This document shows, piece by piece, positions 7,306 to 13,972 of a DNA stretch of 20,007 bases. Within the stretch, counting starts at the first letter, position 1. Every line of letters begins with the position of its first letter. The translations under genes and the position numbers were made by a program. Source of the stretch: a virus. Where the stretch lies: the IMG/VR virus record IMGVR_UViG_3300035070_000125, positions 1 through 20,007 of that record. The stretch is one strand, 5' to 3'. The notes beneath the pieces were generated by a model, which saw only the letters and a list, made by a program, of their open reading frames with translations, had not been told where the DNA came from and did no database searches.

Positions 7306-7656
7306 CTAGCTCGTAGTTACTGTTACGGACCCTACGGCTCCTCTTCCTTCCAAATTGTCTGGGGTAAGTCCAAAAGGATCGTTTAGTCCTACTGGGTCCC
7401 ATCCCCATTGAATATCCCTACTTGATACTAACTCCGCAGAGTCCGGACGTGGGTTTCGCAGCGCCTGTGGGTCTTCAACCGGAAACTCACCTAACTTGTT
7501 CTGTGGCTGATCTGGGTTCCAACACTCGGGGCATGCCTTAATGTTGGTCTTATTTCCCTTAACAATCAGCTCTTTAAGTTCTCGTAGTCTATACTGAAAT
7601 CCGCAAACATCACAGATCGCAATAGCTTTTTGCCCAGACGCATACTTGTAGCTCAT
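7306..7656 (-). CDS. Zinc-ribbon protein next to the adaptor genes
   Basis: This 116-residue protein has a two-pair zinc ribbon: CDVC at 15-18 and CPEC at about 42-45. The sequence around the first pair is AICDVCGFQYRLRELKE. The second pair leads into WNPDQPQNKLGEFPVEDPQA and then ALRNPRPD, a conserved stretch I associate with this family in marine phages. The C-terminal part (GWDPVGLNDPFGLTPDN, GAVGSVTVTTS) appears flexible. It starts two bases after the stop of the adaptor-type gene at 7659-8363, using the GAGG in that gene's last codons as ribosome site. It probably works with the adaptors in head completion, but no activity can be read from the sequence. Confidence 0.8.
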   Translation of the reverse strand: MSYKYASGQKAIAICDVCGFQYRLRELKELIVKGNKTNIKACPECWNPDQPQNKLGEFPVEDPQALRNPRPDSAELVSSRDIQWGWDPVGLNDPFGLTPDNLEGRGAVGSVTVTTS

Positions 7657-7658
7657 GT

Positions 7659-8363
7659 CTACCTCACGCCATATATACGCGGCACCAAGCTAAGTGTGGC
7701 TTTCTCTCTATCTTCACCCGCAGCTAACTCAAACTGACGCTCGTACTCGGCCTGTAGCATAGGAATACGTGGCATTAACTCAGGGTCTTTTTGCGCTATA
7801 TAATACGCAAGCCCTGCAACGAGGCAGGGCAAGAAACGGAAGTTAACGTCTGCTGTGTTTACCCCTGTACCGGCATCTTCAATACGACGCATACGCCAAT
7901 ACTTAAGGATGTAGTAAGGCGCTACAAGCGTGCCTTGATCTGGCACCGGCCATACTGTTGCTGTTGGGTTAGCCTGCCCACGGTCTATGTACATCTGGAT
8001 GGGGCGGCCTTGGTTTAGCTTGTTAGGGATGCTGGAGTACGTAGAGACGCTGATTCGAGTAATGTTTAGGTCAGACTGAGTGCTGATGTTGCCATTACCC
8101 GTACGCACTACGTGCTCTAATAAATCTATAGTATCTGCTGGCAGGTCATAAGTGGCTGTGCCTTGAGCGAGGTTTAACGTGCCCTCTTCAATAGTCCACA
8201 TGTTAATGCCACGGTTCTGCCACTCGATAGTCAACAGGTTCATGGAACGACGAGCAGTACGCAGGTCATAACCAGAACGCATTTCTCTACCGGCACGTTC
8301 CCACGCTTCTTCCGCAATCTCGGTGAAGTCCATGTTAAACGCTGTAGTGCCAGAAGTTGCCAT
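7659..8363 (-). CDS. Head-tail adaptor, P22 gp4-like type
   Basis: This 234-residue protein has a helical N-terminus (FTEIAEEAWERAGREMRSGY at 13-32) followed by RRSMNLLTIEWQNRGINMW. A beta-rich centre then carries TYDLPADTIDLLEHVVRTG and YIDRGQANPTATVWPVPDQG. A helical C-terminus (FLPCLVAGLAYYIAQKDPEL, MLQAEYERQFELAAGED) completes it. The LTIEWQNRGINMWTIEEG region followed by a DLP segment matches what I remember of gp4-like tail accessory or head-completion proteins of short-tailed phages. It is in the right place, downstream of portal and capsid genes. Its ATG overlaps the preceding TAA (TAATG). Two adaptor-type genes near each other support a podovirus-like neck. Confidence 0.8.
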   Translation of the reverse strand: MATSGTTAFNMDFTEIAEEAWERAGREMRSGYDLRTARRSMNLLTIEWQNRGINMWTIEEGTLNLAQGTATYDLPADTIDLLEHVVRTGNGNISTQSDLNITRISVSTYSSIPNKLNQGRPIQMYIDRGQANPTATVWPVPDQGTLVAPYYILKYWRMRRIEDAGTGVNTADVNFRFLPCLVAGLAYYIAQKDPELMPRIPMLQAEYERQFELAAGEDREKATLSLVPRIYGVR

Positions 8364-8641
8364 TATTTCTTCTTCCTTTTAAGCGGTGTTACACGCTTGG
8401 GTTTTCCCGCCGGTTGCCCTAGGCGCTTCTTCTGCGCTACTCGGGACTTCTTCTCTGCCGCTGTCATTTCACCAGAGGTCTTAGGCGTTTTACTGGAGAC
8501 GCGCTTTGTGGGCCTACAGTACGGGGTTCCCCGCTTCTCGCCTTCCTTACGACCGCAGTCTTTGCCGGTACGGACATCTTTCCAGTCCTCTTTAAACCAG
8601 CGCTTTAGGGCTTTGCCCTTCTCCGTCTTACGAACGGCCAC
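8363..8641 (-). CDS. Small lysine-rich protein, unknown function
   Basis: This 92-residue, strongly basic protein contains RWFKEDWKDVRTGKDCGRKE (about 14-33), then GTPYCRPTKRVSSKTPKTSG and a Lys-rich end, TPLKRKKK. Two Cys sit in conserved-looking surroundings (DCGR and YCRP). I recall this pattern in short proteins shared by marine phages and some large eukaryotic DNA viruses, but I cannot confirm the family name. Its start overlaps the end of the 57-residue gene by 14 bases, and its TAA overlaps the next ATG. The charge suggests nucleic acid binding or DNA condensation in the head; that is inference. Confidence 0.75.
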   Translation of the reverse strand: MAVRKTEKGKALKRWFKEDWKDVRTGKDCGRKEGEKRGTPYCRPTKRVSSKTPKTSGEMTAAEKKSRVAQKKRLGQPAGKPKRVTPLKRKKK

Positions 8642-8801
8642 TGGCTTTCTTCTTCCGGCATTTAGCTATAGCACCCGAGGCGTACGCAGATGGGAAGACT
8701 TTATACGACGCCTTCACCTTGCGGTAACAATCATCTTTGACCGTACCGCCTTTCTTAAACGTAACGGGCTTCATTTTGCCCATGCCTCGGCACTTCATCA
8801 T
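8628..8801 (-). CDS. 57-residue basic protein, DUF5872-like motif
   Basis: This short frame starts at ATG 8801, overlapping the upstream TGA as ATGA, and ends at TAA 8630-8628, inside the start of the next gene. It encodes 57 residues: MMKCRGMGKMKPVTF, then KKGGTVKDDCYRKVKASYKV, then FPSAYASGAIAKCRKKK. The stretch around KASYKVFPSAYASGAIAKCR is a pattern I remember as conserved in short proteins of phages and some giant viruses, possibly DUF5872. The tight overlap on both sides fills what would otherwise be a 157-base hole in a packed gene run, which supports it as real. It is strongly basic with three Cys; function is unknown. Confidence 0.78.
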   Translation of the reverse strand: MMKCRGMGKMKPVTFKKGGTVKDDCYRKVKASYKVFPSAYASGAIAKCRKKKASGRS

Positions 8802-9151
8802 ACCATGCGACCCTTAGTGTGGCCCTTCATGCAGGCACCATCACCGCGTGTTACGCCGCCAGCTTTGTAGCCTTTACCAGCACCCATCGCCATGCCGCCT
8901 TTCGCCATTTTGTGCTCAGAGTCCTTCATCATGGTACCGTCAGGCATTTTGTGCATACCTTTAGCCATGCCGCCTTTCTTCATTTTCTTAGTTCCGCAAC
9001 CAGCCATACCGCCACTCCTAAACTTACGGCCTTTATCGGCCTCGACATAATCTTTACCCACGCTTTGTGGGATTCCGACCTGCTTAGCAAACTTGGGGTT
9101 ATTCGCCACCGCTGCCATCAGGTTGTGCTGTTTCTTGCTCTTGCTCGGCAT
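8798..9151 (-). CDS. Met/Gly/Lys-rich small virion-region protein
   Basis: This 117-residue protein starts MPSKSKKQHNLMAAVANNP and contains FAKQVGIPQSVGKDYVEADK (about 21-40), then GRKFRSGGMAG. The rest is low-complexity with repeated KGGMA units (KKGGMAKGMHKMPDG, AKGGMAMGAGKGYKAGG). I recall the N-terminal half as conserved in marine phage genomes; the KGGMA tail varies. It has a GGGAAG-like ribosome site, overlaps the preceding gene by about 53 bases and the following one by four. Positive charge and lack of hydrophobic core suggest a nucleic-acid-associated or flexible virion protein. No enzyme motif is seen. Confidence 0.78.
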   Translation of the reverse strand: MPSKSKKQHNLMAAVANNPKFAKQVGIPQSVGKDYVEADKGRKFRSGGMAGCGTKKMKKGGMAKGMHKMPDGTMMKDSEHKMAKGGMAMGAGKGYKAGGVTRGDGACMKGHTKGRMV

Positions 9152-9335
9152 CTTTCTTCCCGCCTTTGATGCTGACTAAAGTAGGTTTAGATTCTCCAGT
9201 CTCCTCAGTCTCTTCTTCATGAAAAGCCTGTAGGGCAAACGCAAACTCTAAAATCTCTTCTGGTGACCAACGTCCCTTAGAATAACTCAGAATGGCCAAT
9301 GAAACGTCTACCATCGAGTACTCTAAGTCTTTCAT
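9099..9335 (-). CDS. Small acidic protein, unknown
   Basis: This 78-residue protein begins MKDLEYSMVDVSLAILSYSK and contains RWSPEEILEFAFALQAFHEE, a likely helical pair. An acidic, flexible tail (ETEETGESKPTLV, KDAEQEQETAQPDG) follows. Its charge is opposite to that of its Lys-rich neighbours, which would fit a partner or chaperone for them, though this is speculative. It starts four bases after the upstream stop and overlaps the next gene by about 53 bases, longer than usual here, so the exact ends are less certain. The ribosome site is weak. I do not recognise a family. Confidence 0.68.
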   Translation of the reverse strand: MKDLEYSMVDVSLAILSYSKGRWSPEEILEFAFALQAFHEEETEETGESKPTLVSIKGGKKDAEQEQETAQPDGSGGE

Positions 9336-9339
9336 TTGG

Positions 9340-9615
9340 TTACCATTTTACCTTGTCGGCCCAGTAAGCTGCGCTCATTTTACCCTTGGCGATGTTCTTG
9401 CCGTGGCGGGATTTAAATGATTTGCGCTTGGCTTTCATCTTAGCAGATTCGCCCGCTTTGGGTTTACCCGCAGTAGAAGCACCTTGCTCACCGAAACGAA
9501 TAACTTTCTCCTTCCCACCTTCACAAGCCTTAACTACATGAGACTTTTTAGGGTGCGAGGGAGTTCGTTTGGGCTTATTACAAGCCATCGCTTTCTTGTC
9601 GACTTGCTTAGCCAT
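9340..9615 (-). CDS. Lysine-rich protein, DUF6321-like
   Basis: This 91-residue basic protein contains ACNKPKRTPSHPKKSHVVKA (about 11-30), CEGGKEKVIRFGEQGA, then GKPKAGESAKMKAKRKSFKS and GKMSAAYWADKVKW at the end. I remember this sequence pattern, with its SFKSRHGKNI and AAYWADKVKW motifs, as a small family (probably DUF6321) found in marine phages and large eukaryotic DNA viruses. The ATG overlaps the upstream TAA (TAATG). The repeated Lys, Cys and His hint at nucleic acid or metal binding, but there is no assigned function. It is the best-conserved member of the small basic cluster by eye. Confidence 0.8.
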   Translation of the reverse strand: MAKQVDKKAMACNKPKRTPSHPKKSHVVKACEGGKEKVIRFGEQGASTAGKPKAGESAKMKAKRKSFKSRHGKNIAKGKMSAAYWADKVKW

Positions 9616-9899
9616 TAGCTGTAGAACACCGTCATTGCAGCAATATTAGTCAGCAGAGTGATTGTTACGTCACTTGCACACCGAATGCCGTAGTCTGGGA
9701 TGTTAATGGAGTGCGAGTCGTCTGTGGCAAAATCAATGTCCAAGACCGTACGGCCACCAGCACCGTCAGTAATGGTCAATCGACCGGGACCAACATTACT
9801 AGTTAGCACTTGCACTTGGCGTATACGAGCTGGGCCTACACCCAAACTACCGGTGCCTGCGGCAGCAACCCGTTTGGTTTGAATATCTGAACTAGACAT
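9615..9899 (-). CDS. Small beta-rich virion-type protein
   Basis: This 94-residue protein has a regular beta pattern: RQVQVLTSNVGPGRLTITDG (about 27-46), GGRTVLDIDFATDD, HSINIPDYGIRCASDVTITL and AMTVFYS at the C-terminus. I recall this layout (ITDGAGG, DID, then GIR..SD..ITL and VFYS) in small structural proteins of many marine phages. GAGGAG precedes the ATG. It follows the 60-residue gene after 28 bases and overlaps the next gene by one base. It is probably a capsid-surface or neck component; the role is not established. Confidence 0.78.
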   Translation of the reverse strand: MSSSDIQTKRVAAAGTGSLGVGPARIRQVQVLTSNVGPGRLTITDGAGGRTVLDIDFATDDSHSINIPDYGIRCASDVTITLLTNIAAMTVFYS

Positions 9900-9927
9900 A
9901 GGTCTCTCCTCTAGTTAAGTCTAAAGG

Positions 9928-10110
9928 TTAGCCTGCTGAAATAGATAGAGTAACACCGTCAAGCCAGATAGCGCCCGCAACACCCGGATCAGAAGTAGGG
10001 ATTACGATTACGTTAGCAGTGCCAGTAGCAGTGATGTTGCCTGTAGTAGTTACAGTGCCTTGAAAGCCGTTAGTCGAGATGACAGGGCCTGTAAAGGTAG
10101 TATTAGCCAT
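9928..10110 (-). CDS. Short head-fibre-like or virion protein
   Basis: This 60-residue protein runs MANTTFTGPVISTNGFQG, then TVTTTGNITATGTANVIVIP and TSDPGVAGAIWLDG, ending LSISAG. The PTSDPGVAGAIWLDG-type motif followed by a short beta strand is common at the C-terminus of phage structural proteins as I recall. GAGGA lies eight bases before the ATG. It is the first gene after the intergenic region with the terminator and would head the left-hand transcript. The small size and Gly/Thr-rich sequence suggest a surface decoration or fibre-type subunit, without direct proof. Confidence 0.75.
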   Translation of the reverse strand: MANTTFTGPVISTNGFQGTVTTTGNITATGTANVIVIPTSDPGVAGAIWLDGVTLSISAG

Positions 10111-10195
10111 TTGAGAATCCTCACATGCGAGTTAATTTGGGGTGCATCTGTCTGCATGTCGTCAGCCGGGACTGTCAGATACACCGGATGACCCC

Positions 10196-10235
10196 GGTAT
10201 AGTTACTATATACCATTTCGGGGGTAAGTACACAA
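10196..10235 (-). promoter_or_regulatory. Possible promoter and inverted repeat before the left transcript
   Basis: On the minus strand, TTGTGT at 10235-10230 and TATATA at 10212-10207 are separated by 17 bases; TATAGT at 10210-10205 is an alternative -10 with 19 bases. Both boxes are imperfect matches to sigma70. A six-base inverted repeat, GGTATA at 10196-10201 and TATACC at 10209-10214, overlaps the -10 and could be an operator. The position, just after a terminator and about 90 bases before the 60-residue gene, makes a restart plausible. A phage RNA polymerase promoter cannot be excluded. Confidence 0.35.
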
Positions 10236-10244
10236 TACTTAAGC

Positions 10245-10273
10245 AAAAAAAGACCCGCCTGTGGAAGCGGGTC
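10245..10273 (-). terminator. Intrinsic terminator after the HNH gene
   Basis: A perfect seven-base stem, GACCCGC at 10252-10258 with GCGGGTC at 10267-10273, has an eight-base loop. On the minus strand it is followed directly by seven T (10251-10245). This is a complete rho-independent terminator for transcripts coming from the HNH gene. It lies 75 bases beyond the HNH stop. Confidence 0.92.
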
Positions 10274-10348
10274 AAGTCTCAAGGGAAACAAAAAAAGAAT
10301 AGTCAAAGCATTAACTGTTCACTGCGAAATTGCAGCACCACCAACATA

Positions 10349-10861
10349 TCACTTAATTCGGGTCTCGTAAATGTTCTTTACCCACCACATGAACATATCT
10401 TCGCCAAGGGTGTGTTTCATGGTATTTACCCTAGCAGCAACTAGCTGTACGTTTTCCCGTACGTAGGGGCCTTGGGGATTTATGCGGTCTATCGAAGCGT
10501 TAAAGTCTTTCTGCTTCCTATCGCCGTAAGTGCCGTCTCTTTGGTGGGTCATGAGCATACCAGATAGGGCACACTTACCGTCTTGCATTTCCCACAGGTC
10601 AATAAGGTCTTCTGTGGTCAGTTCGTAATCAACACCCTGCTTAACGCGTTGAGATTTTAACTGCGTATTTAATACTCGGAGGTACGACTCAGGGGTAGCA
10701 GAGGTCTTTCTTGCCCTTTGTAGGGTAACGCACTGCTGACACACACCACGAACAAAACCTTCTTTGAAGTGCTCGAATTGTGATACCAGCTTAGTTTTGT
10801 TGCACGAAGTGCAGATTCGAGAGCCTTGTGACTCTTGCTTTACTTTAGGTTCTCTAGGCAT
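10349..10861 (-). CDS. Free-standing HNH endonuclease with N-terminal zinc ribbon
   Basis: This 170-residue protein has a zinc-ribbon-like start with Cys17, Cys20, Cys41 and Cys44. The nuclease part covers about 86-165: GKCALSGMLMTH (95-106), NASIDRINPQGPYVRENVQL (121-140), then ARVNTMKHTLGEDMF. The SIDRINP.GPY..ENVQLV arrangement is typical of small phage HNH nucleases of homing type; the first His of the classic triad is not obvious, as in related forms with DR at that place. It would cut double-stranded DNA at a specific site. AAAGGTAG precedes the ATG. It lies between two terminators right after the major capsid gene, which suggests an inserted selfish gene or moron with its own expression control. 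Confidence 0.9.
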   Translation of the reverse strand: MPREPKVKQESQGSRICTSCNKTKLVSQFEHFKEGFVRGVCQQCVTLQRARKTSATPESYLRVLNTQLKSQRVKQGVDYELTTEDLIDLWEMQDGKCALSGMLMTHQRDGTYGDRKQKDFNASIDRINPQGPYVRENVQLVAARVNTMKHTLGEDMFMWWVKNIYETRIK

Positions 10862-10879
10862 AGGTACTACCTTTATACA

Positions 10880-10902
10880 AAAGAAAGGGGGCCGAAGCCC
10901 CC
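10880..10902 (-). terminator. UUCG-loop terminator after the major capsid gene
   Basis: On the minus strand a six-base stem, GGGGGC (10902-10897) and GCCCCC (10892-10887), is closed by a TTCG loop and followed by TTTCTTTTG. The extra-stable UUCG loop and T-rich tail make a convincing intrinsic terminator. It sits 21 bases after the capsid stop and just before the HNH start. The T tract is interrupted, so read-through into the HNH gene may occur. Confidence 0.88.
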
Positions 10903-10923
10903 AATCTTAACACCATTTGCTTA

Positions 10924-11832
10924 TTAAGCGCCCGGTGAACCGAAGATACCCAGTGGGTCAGATACGCCGAAGCTGTATCGCTCACGAGCCTTATATCGGC
11001 TGTTGCCTGTGTCAAAGTCTGCGTCCATGCTAGTTTGCATAGGTGAGCGGACAAAGTGCTTCAGGCCGTTAGGTACGTCAGTCATCAAGAACCACGCATT
11101 GGTGTCAGTCAGGTAGTTATTTACTGTATAACCACCGGGGATTGAACCGTTGTTGCGGATTGCGTTGATGTCGTTATCGGCTGTAGACACACGAAGCTCA
11201 GTATCCAACAGGCGAGTAGCAACGAATTGCAGCGCAGGTGGGATTACAAGCTTAGAGGGCTTAGCAGCGATAAGGAGACCACGCTCATCAGTCCAACCAG
11301 CGATCTGGATAACGGCAGCTTCGAGTGAAGTTTCGTTAAGATCGGCTGCAACAGCAGGACGGTTTGAGTTAGTTCCACCAGAAACTAGTGGGTGGTCAGT
11401 CGCACACAAAGTCTTGCCATCACCGTATGTAGAGCCAGCAGCAAAAGCGTTGTTGAGGATTGAAGCACCCTTAACTTGCTTAGTGTAAGCCATACCACGG
11501 GCCAGAGCCTTCGTGTAACGTGAAGAGAGTGAATCGTAGAGGTTATCTTCGATTGCTTCCTCAGTTAGCGAGAAGCCCATAGCGATTGTCTCGTGAGTGT
11601 AACGAGCAGTCCACGCTTCTTGCGCGTTGTCATACTCGATTGCAGAACCTTCACCCTTAACAGGCGCGGCACTGAAACCGGACAACTTAGTTTCTTCTTC
11701 GAAAGAACGGTCAGAAGACTCAGTCTCGAAGATTTCGGCAGCCTCATCACCATACTTAGCGTATTCGAGACCAAAGAGGGCGTTTAGACCCGGTAGTAGC
11801 TCCTTAAGGAGTTGCGCTCTTGAAATAGCCAT
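10924..11832 (-). CDS. Major capsid protein, Mu gpT-like HK97 fold
   Basis: This 302-residue protein carries the layout of gpT-like major capsid proteins. It has an N-terminal arm (RAQLLKELLPGLNALFGLEY at 5-24) and a strand block around YTHETIAMGFSLTEEAIED (78-96). A conserved loop, CATDHPLVSGGTNSNR (143-158), precedes DLNETSLEAAVIQI. A later stretch reads KLVIPPALQFVATRLLDTEL. CATDHPL with a following Ser/Asn-rich segment is the feature I trust most. It lies after scaffold and decoration-type genes and is followed by a strong terminator, as expected for a highly expressed gene. AAGGAG precedes the ATG. Processing of the N-terminus cannot be judged; no protease gene is seen nearby. Confidence 0.87.
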   Translation of the reverse strand: MAISRAQLLKELLPGLNALFGLEYAKYGDEAAEIFETESSDRSFEEETKLSGFSAAPVKGEGSAIEYDNAQEAWTARYTHETIAMGFSLTEEAIEDNLYDSLSSRYTKALARGMAYTKQVKGASILNNAFAAGSTYGDGKTLCATDHPLVSGGTNSNRPAVAADLNETSLEAAVIQIAGWTDERGLLIAAKPSKLVIPPALQFVATRLLDTELRVSTADNDINAIRNNGSIPGGYTVNNYLTDTNAWFLMTDVPNGLKHFVRSPMQTSMDADFDTGNSRYKARERYSFGVSDPLGIFGSPGA

Positions 11833-11844
11833 TTGCTAGTCTCC

Positions 11845-12429
11845 TTATACGCCAGTAGTTGAATTGTACTGGTGAGTATTGAGCTTAACAATCAACTCAA
11901 CAAAAGCATCAGCACCAGTTGCGGTATCTGTGACAACATCAATTACTCGCACAGGAACAGTTGCTGTAACAACATCTGAGCCAGCGAGGACTGATTGTCC
12001 AGAATCTCCAGTAGCAGTATCGCCTGCACCTTGTACTACGGCCATATTAGAGCCGACAACAGTACGGTCTTCTGCGGTTACTGCACCACCACTTGTTACA
12101 GCAACTTTGAAAGCCGCCATAGGGTCGTCTACTACGATAGCAAACGCGTTAGTAACGCTAGTGCCGGGGTAGTATTGAGCCGGTGTGAACTGGCCCAGAG
12201 AATTGACGTACTGGACGCCAACACAAACACCCACCGTAAGACCACTAGTGGTACCGGTGAACTTTTCACATGTGCCCGCCGCTACAGTTTGAACCATGTC
12301 ACCCGCGAAGATAGCCACGTTGTATGTACCCGCAATAGGAATAAGGCGAGTAGCACCAGCGTAAGGCATACCGTCGATACGGTTGATTGGCTTAAAGCCG
12401 TAGGGAGCGCTGACTGTTGGATAAGCCAT
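11845..12429 (-). CDS. Capsid or decoration-type protein
   Basis: This 194-residue, beta-rich protein begins MAYPTVSAPYGFKPINRIDG and continues MPYAGATRLIPIAGTYNVAI, FAGDMVQTVAAGTCE, then VGVCVGVQYVNSLGQFTPAQ, and near the end AFVELIVKLNTHQYNSTTGV. I remember this family (YGFKP..R.DG.PYAGATR.IPI and HQY..TTG) as common capsid-associated proteins of marine phages. It directly precedes the major capsid gene, ending 12 bases before its start. It probably stabilises or decorates the shell; some annotations call relatives a capsid protein outright. AGGAG precedes the ATG. No membrane segment is visible. Confidence 0.82.
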   Translation of the reverse strand: MAYPTVSAPYGFKPINRIDGMPYAGATRLIPIAGTYNVAIFAGDMVQTVAAGTCEKFTGTTSGLTVGVCVGVQYVNSLGQFTPAQYYPGTSVTNAFAIVVDDPMAAFKVAVTSGGAVTAEDRTVVGSNMAVVQGAGDTATGDSGQSVLAGSDVVTATVPVRVIDVVTDTATGADAFVELIVKLNTHQYNSTTGV

Positions 12430-12448
12430 TGTATATAACTCCTAAAAT

Positions 12449-12898
12449 TTAATTTCCGCTGCCGAAAGTAACCTTCGTTTTCCTATCGTGAAATAGGGGC
12501 ATACGAGGATCATTTTCGCGCATCAGGTTATTGTCCACAGAGTGAATTTGCGATTCAGCTTGGTGCTGGTAGTAATCGTTTCGCTCTTGGACAAGTTCTA
12601 CTGGGGCCTTACATAGCATCAAACCGCCAACGATGACATTGTCCTTAAACCGTGTATCTGCCACAGCGTCAGTAAATATCTCGGGGTGATCTTCTGCACG
12701 TACAGGTTCCCAGCCTTCACGTATTTTCGAGGAAATATTAGTGGCGTCAGATTGACCATTAGTCGAAATACGAACCCAGTGGTAAGTGTATCCGTCTTCG
12801 GGAGTGGGGTCAGGCAACACAGTGGGTCGCGTCCACGCCGTTTTACGGACTGTCTTTGCACGGGCTTCAAGGTCTCTATCTAGTCTATTTGTAGCCAT
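12449..12898 (-). CDS. Conserved head-region protein of unknown role
   Basis: This 149-residue hydrophilic protein starts MATNRLDRDLEARAKTVRKT and has AWTRPTVLPDPTPEDGYTYH (about 21-40), WVRISTNGQSDATN and REGWEPVRAEDHPEIF (about 60-75). A stretch with LCKAPVELVQERNDYYQHQA follows (about 94-113). The pattern WT.P..LP.P.PEDG with REGWEPVRAEDHP recurs between scaffold and capsid genes in marine phages in my memory. The ATG overlaps the scaffold stop (TAATG), and AGGAAAGG in the scaffold's last codons acts as ribosome site. It may be a head-assembly or scaffold-associated factor, but its activity is unknown. Confidence 0.78.
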   Translation of the reverse strand: MATNRLDRDLEARAKTVRKTAWTRPTVLPDPTPEDGYTYHWVRISTNGQSDATNISSKIREGWEPVRAEDHPEIFTDAVADTRFKDNVIVGGLMLCKAPVELVQERNDYYQHQAESQIHSVDNNLMRENDPRMPLFHDRKTKVTFGSGN

Positions 12899-13962
12899 TA
12901 TCCTTTCCTCATTAGTTCAGCAGCCTGTTTGGCGTAAGTTTCCAGTGGTACTCCAAGTTTTTTCGCAATAGCTATTTGTGATTGCGTTAGCCTAATTTTC
13001 TTAAGCCCTGTGCTCCGCGAGGCGGGGGCAACCACGTTGCTAGATTTTCTCTGAGTACTAGCTGGTTCATCTTCAATCCCATCATCAAACTGATCGGGAA
13101 ATACTTGTCGCATACGAGAATTAACTTTCTCGTAGTAAGTATCTGATTGGGGGTCTACCCCGTCTTTCGTTAACTTGTTATGTAGCCCTAATGCAAAGGC
13201 AGTCATTTCGTCATCTGAGCCGAACCACGGGTTATCATCGCGCCATGCTTCAGCTTTAACGTCCCGCTGCACTTGAGGTCGGGGTACATCTACCTGCGGT
13301 TGTACAGGAGTAGTAGTTGTTTGTAAAGAAGTTTCTGTAGTTTGCGCGCTGCTCTTAGTTACGTCCCTAGCACGCATTCCTTTAGCCCTAGTGGCTATGG
13401 CTTGCGCATTGTTCATAACTTGTTGAGCTTCTACAACAGCGTCAGCGTCTCCAGATTCGTACGCTTCCTTATATTGACGTTTAGCGGCTTCTAACTCTAC
13501 TTCTGCTTTCTGCTTAGCCGCCGCTATCATAGCGTTATAGCTACGATCCCCAGTGGTTTTAAGCTTTTCGTTCTCCGCTATAAGATTTTTGGCGTATGCC
13601 TCTAAAGCTTCTCGCTCACGTTGGGCCTCTTCTTTAGCCCTACGCTCGTCGTGGTAGCCCTTACTAAAATGCTTAATACGGTTCTTAACTTTCTCGGAGT
13701 AGTTTTCTAGCTCCTCGTTAGTAACCTCTTCTGGCGGTGGAGACGCCTTTCGCCCACGATCTTCCAGTGGAGTATCGTCTTCTACCTCAATCTCTACTTC
13801 ACCCGCCTTTATAGTATCTTTGGCGGACTTCATGTCTTCCCGACCGACAGCACCTTCTACTTCAAGGGGCGCGTCTTCTTCAGCAATATCTACTTCAACT
13901 TCTTGGGTATTAGCTTCCTTATCGGGATCGGGAAATTCAAATTCTACTTGTTGTCTAGGCAT
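12898..13962 (-). CDS. Scaffolding protein
   Basis: This 354-residue protein has an acidic N-terminus (EVEVDIAEEDAPLEVEG at 21-37; EVEIEVEDDTPLED at 55-68). Long helices with coiled-coil character follow at about 84-137 (RRAKEEAQREREALEAYAKN) and 140-197. A Gln/Thr-rich linker leads to a basic C-terminal helix pair (LKKIRLTQSQIAIAKKLGVP near 330), ending LMRKG. Acidic start, coiled coil and a short basic C-terminal capsid-binding end are typical of podovirus scaffolds. The LTQSQIAIAKKLG...YAKQ motif recurs in marine phage scaffolds as I recall. It precedes the capsid genes. AAGGAA lies before the ATG. It would guide procapsid assembly and then leave the shell. Confidence 0.87.
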   Translation of the reverse strand: MPRQQVEFEFPDPDKEANTQEVEVDIAEEDAPLEVEGAVGREDMKSAKDTIKAGEVEIEVEDDTPLEDRGRKASPPPEEVTNEELENYSEKVKNRIKHFSKGYHDERRAKEEAQREREALEAYAKNLIAENEKLKTTGDRSYNAMIAAAKQKAEVELEAAKRQYKEAYESGDADAVVEAQQVMNNAQAIATRAKGMRARDVTKSSAQTTETSLQTTTTPVQPQVDVPRPQVQRDVKAEAWRDDNPWFGSDDEMTAFALGLHNKLTKDGVDPQSDTYYEKVNSRMRQVFPDQFDDGIEDEPASTQRKSSNVVAPASRSTGLKKIRLTQSQIAIAKKLGVPLETYAKQAAELMRKG

Positions 13963-13972
13963 GGTCTATTCC

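Noticed and set aside
10142-10444. Plus-strand open frame of 100 codons
   Set aside because: It crosses a perfect terminator hairpin and the 3' end of the HNH gene, and the translation looks random.
10854-11054. Minus-strand frame of 66 codons over the capsid 3' end
   Set aside because: It lies in another frame of the major capsid gene and runs through the UUCG terminator.
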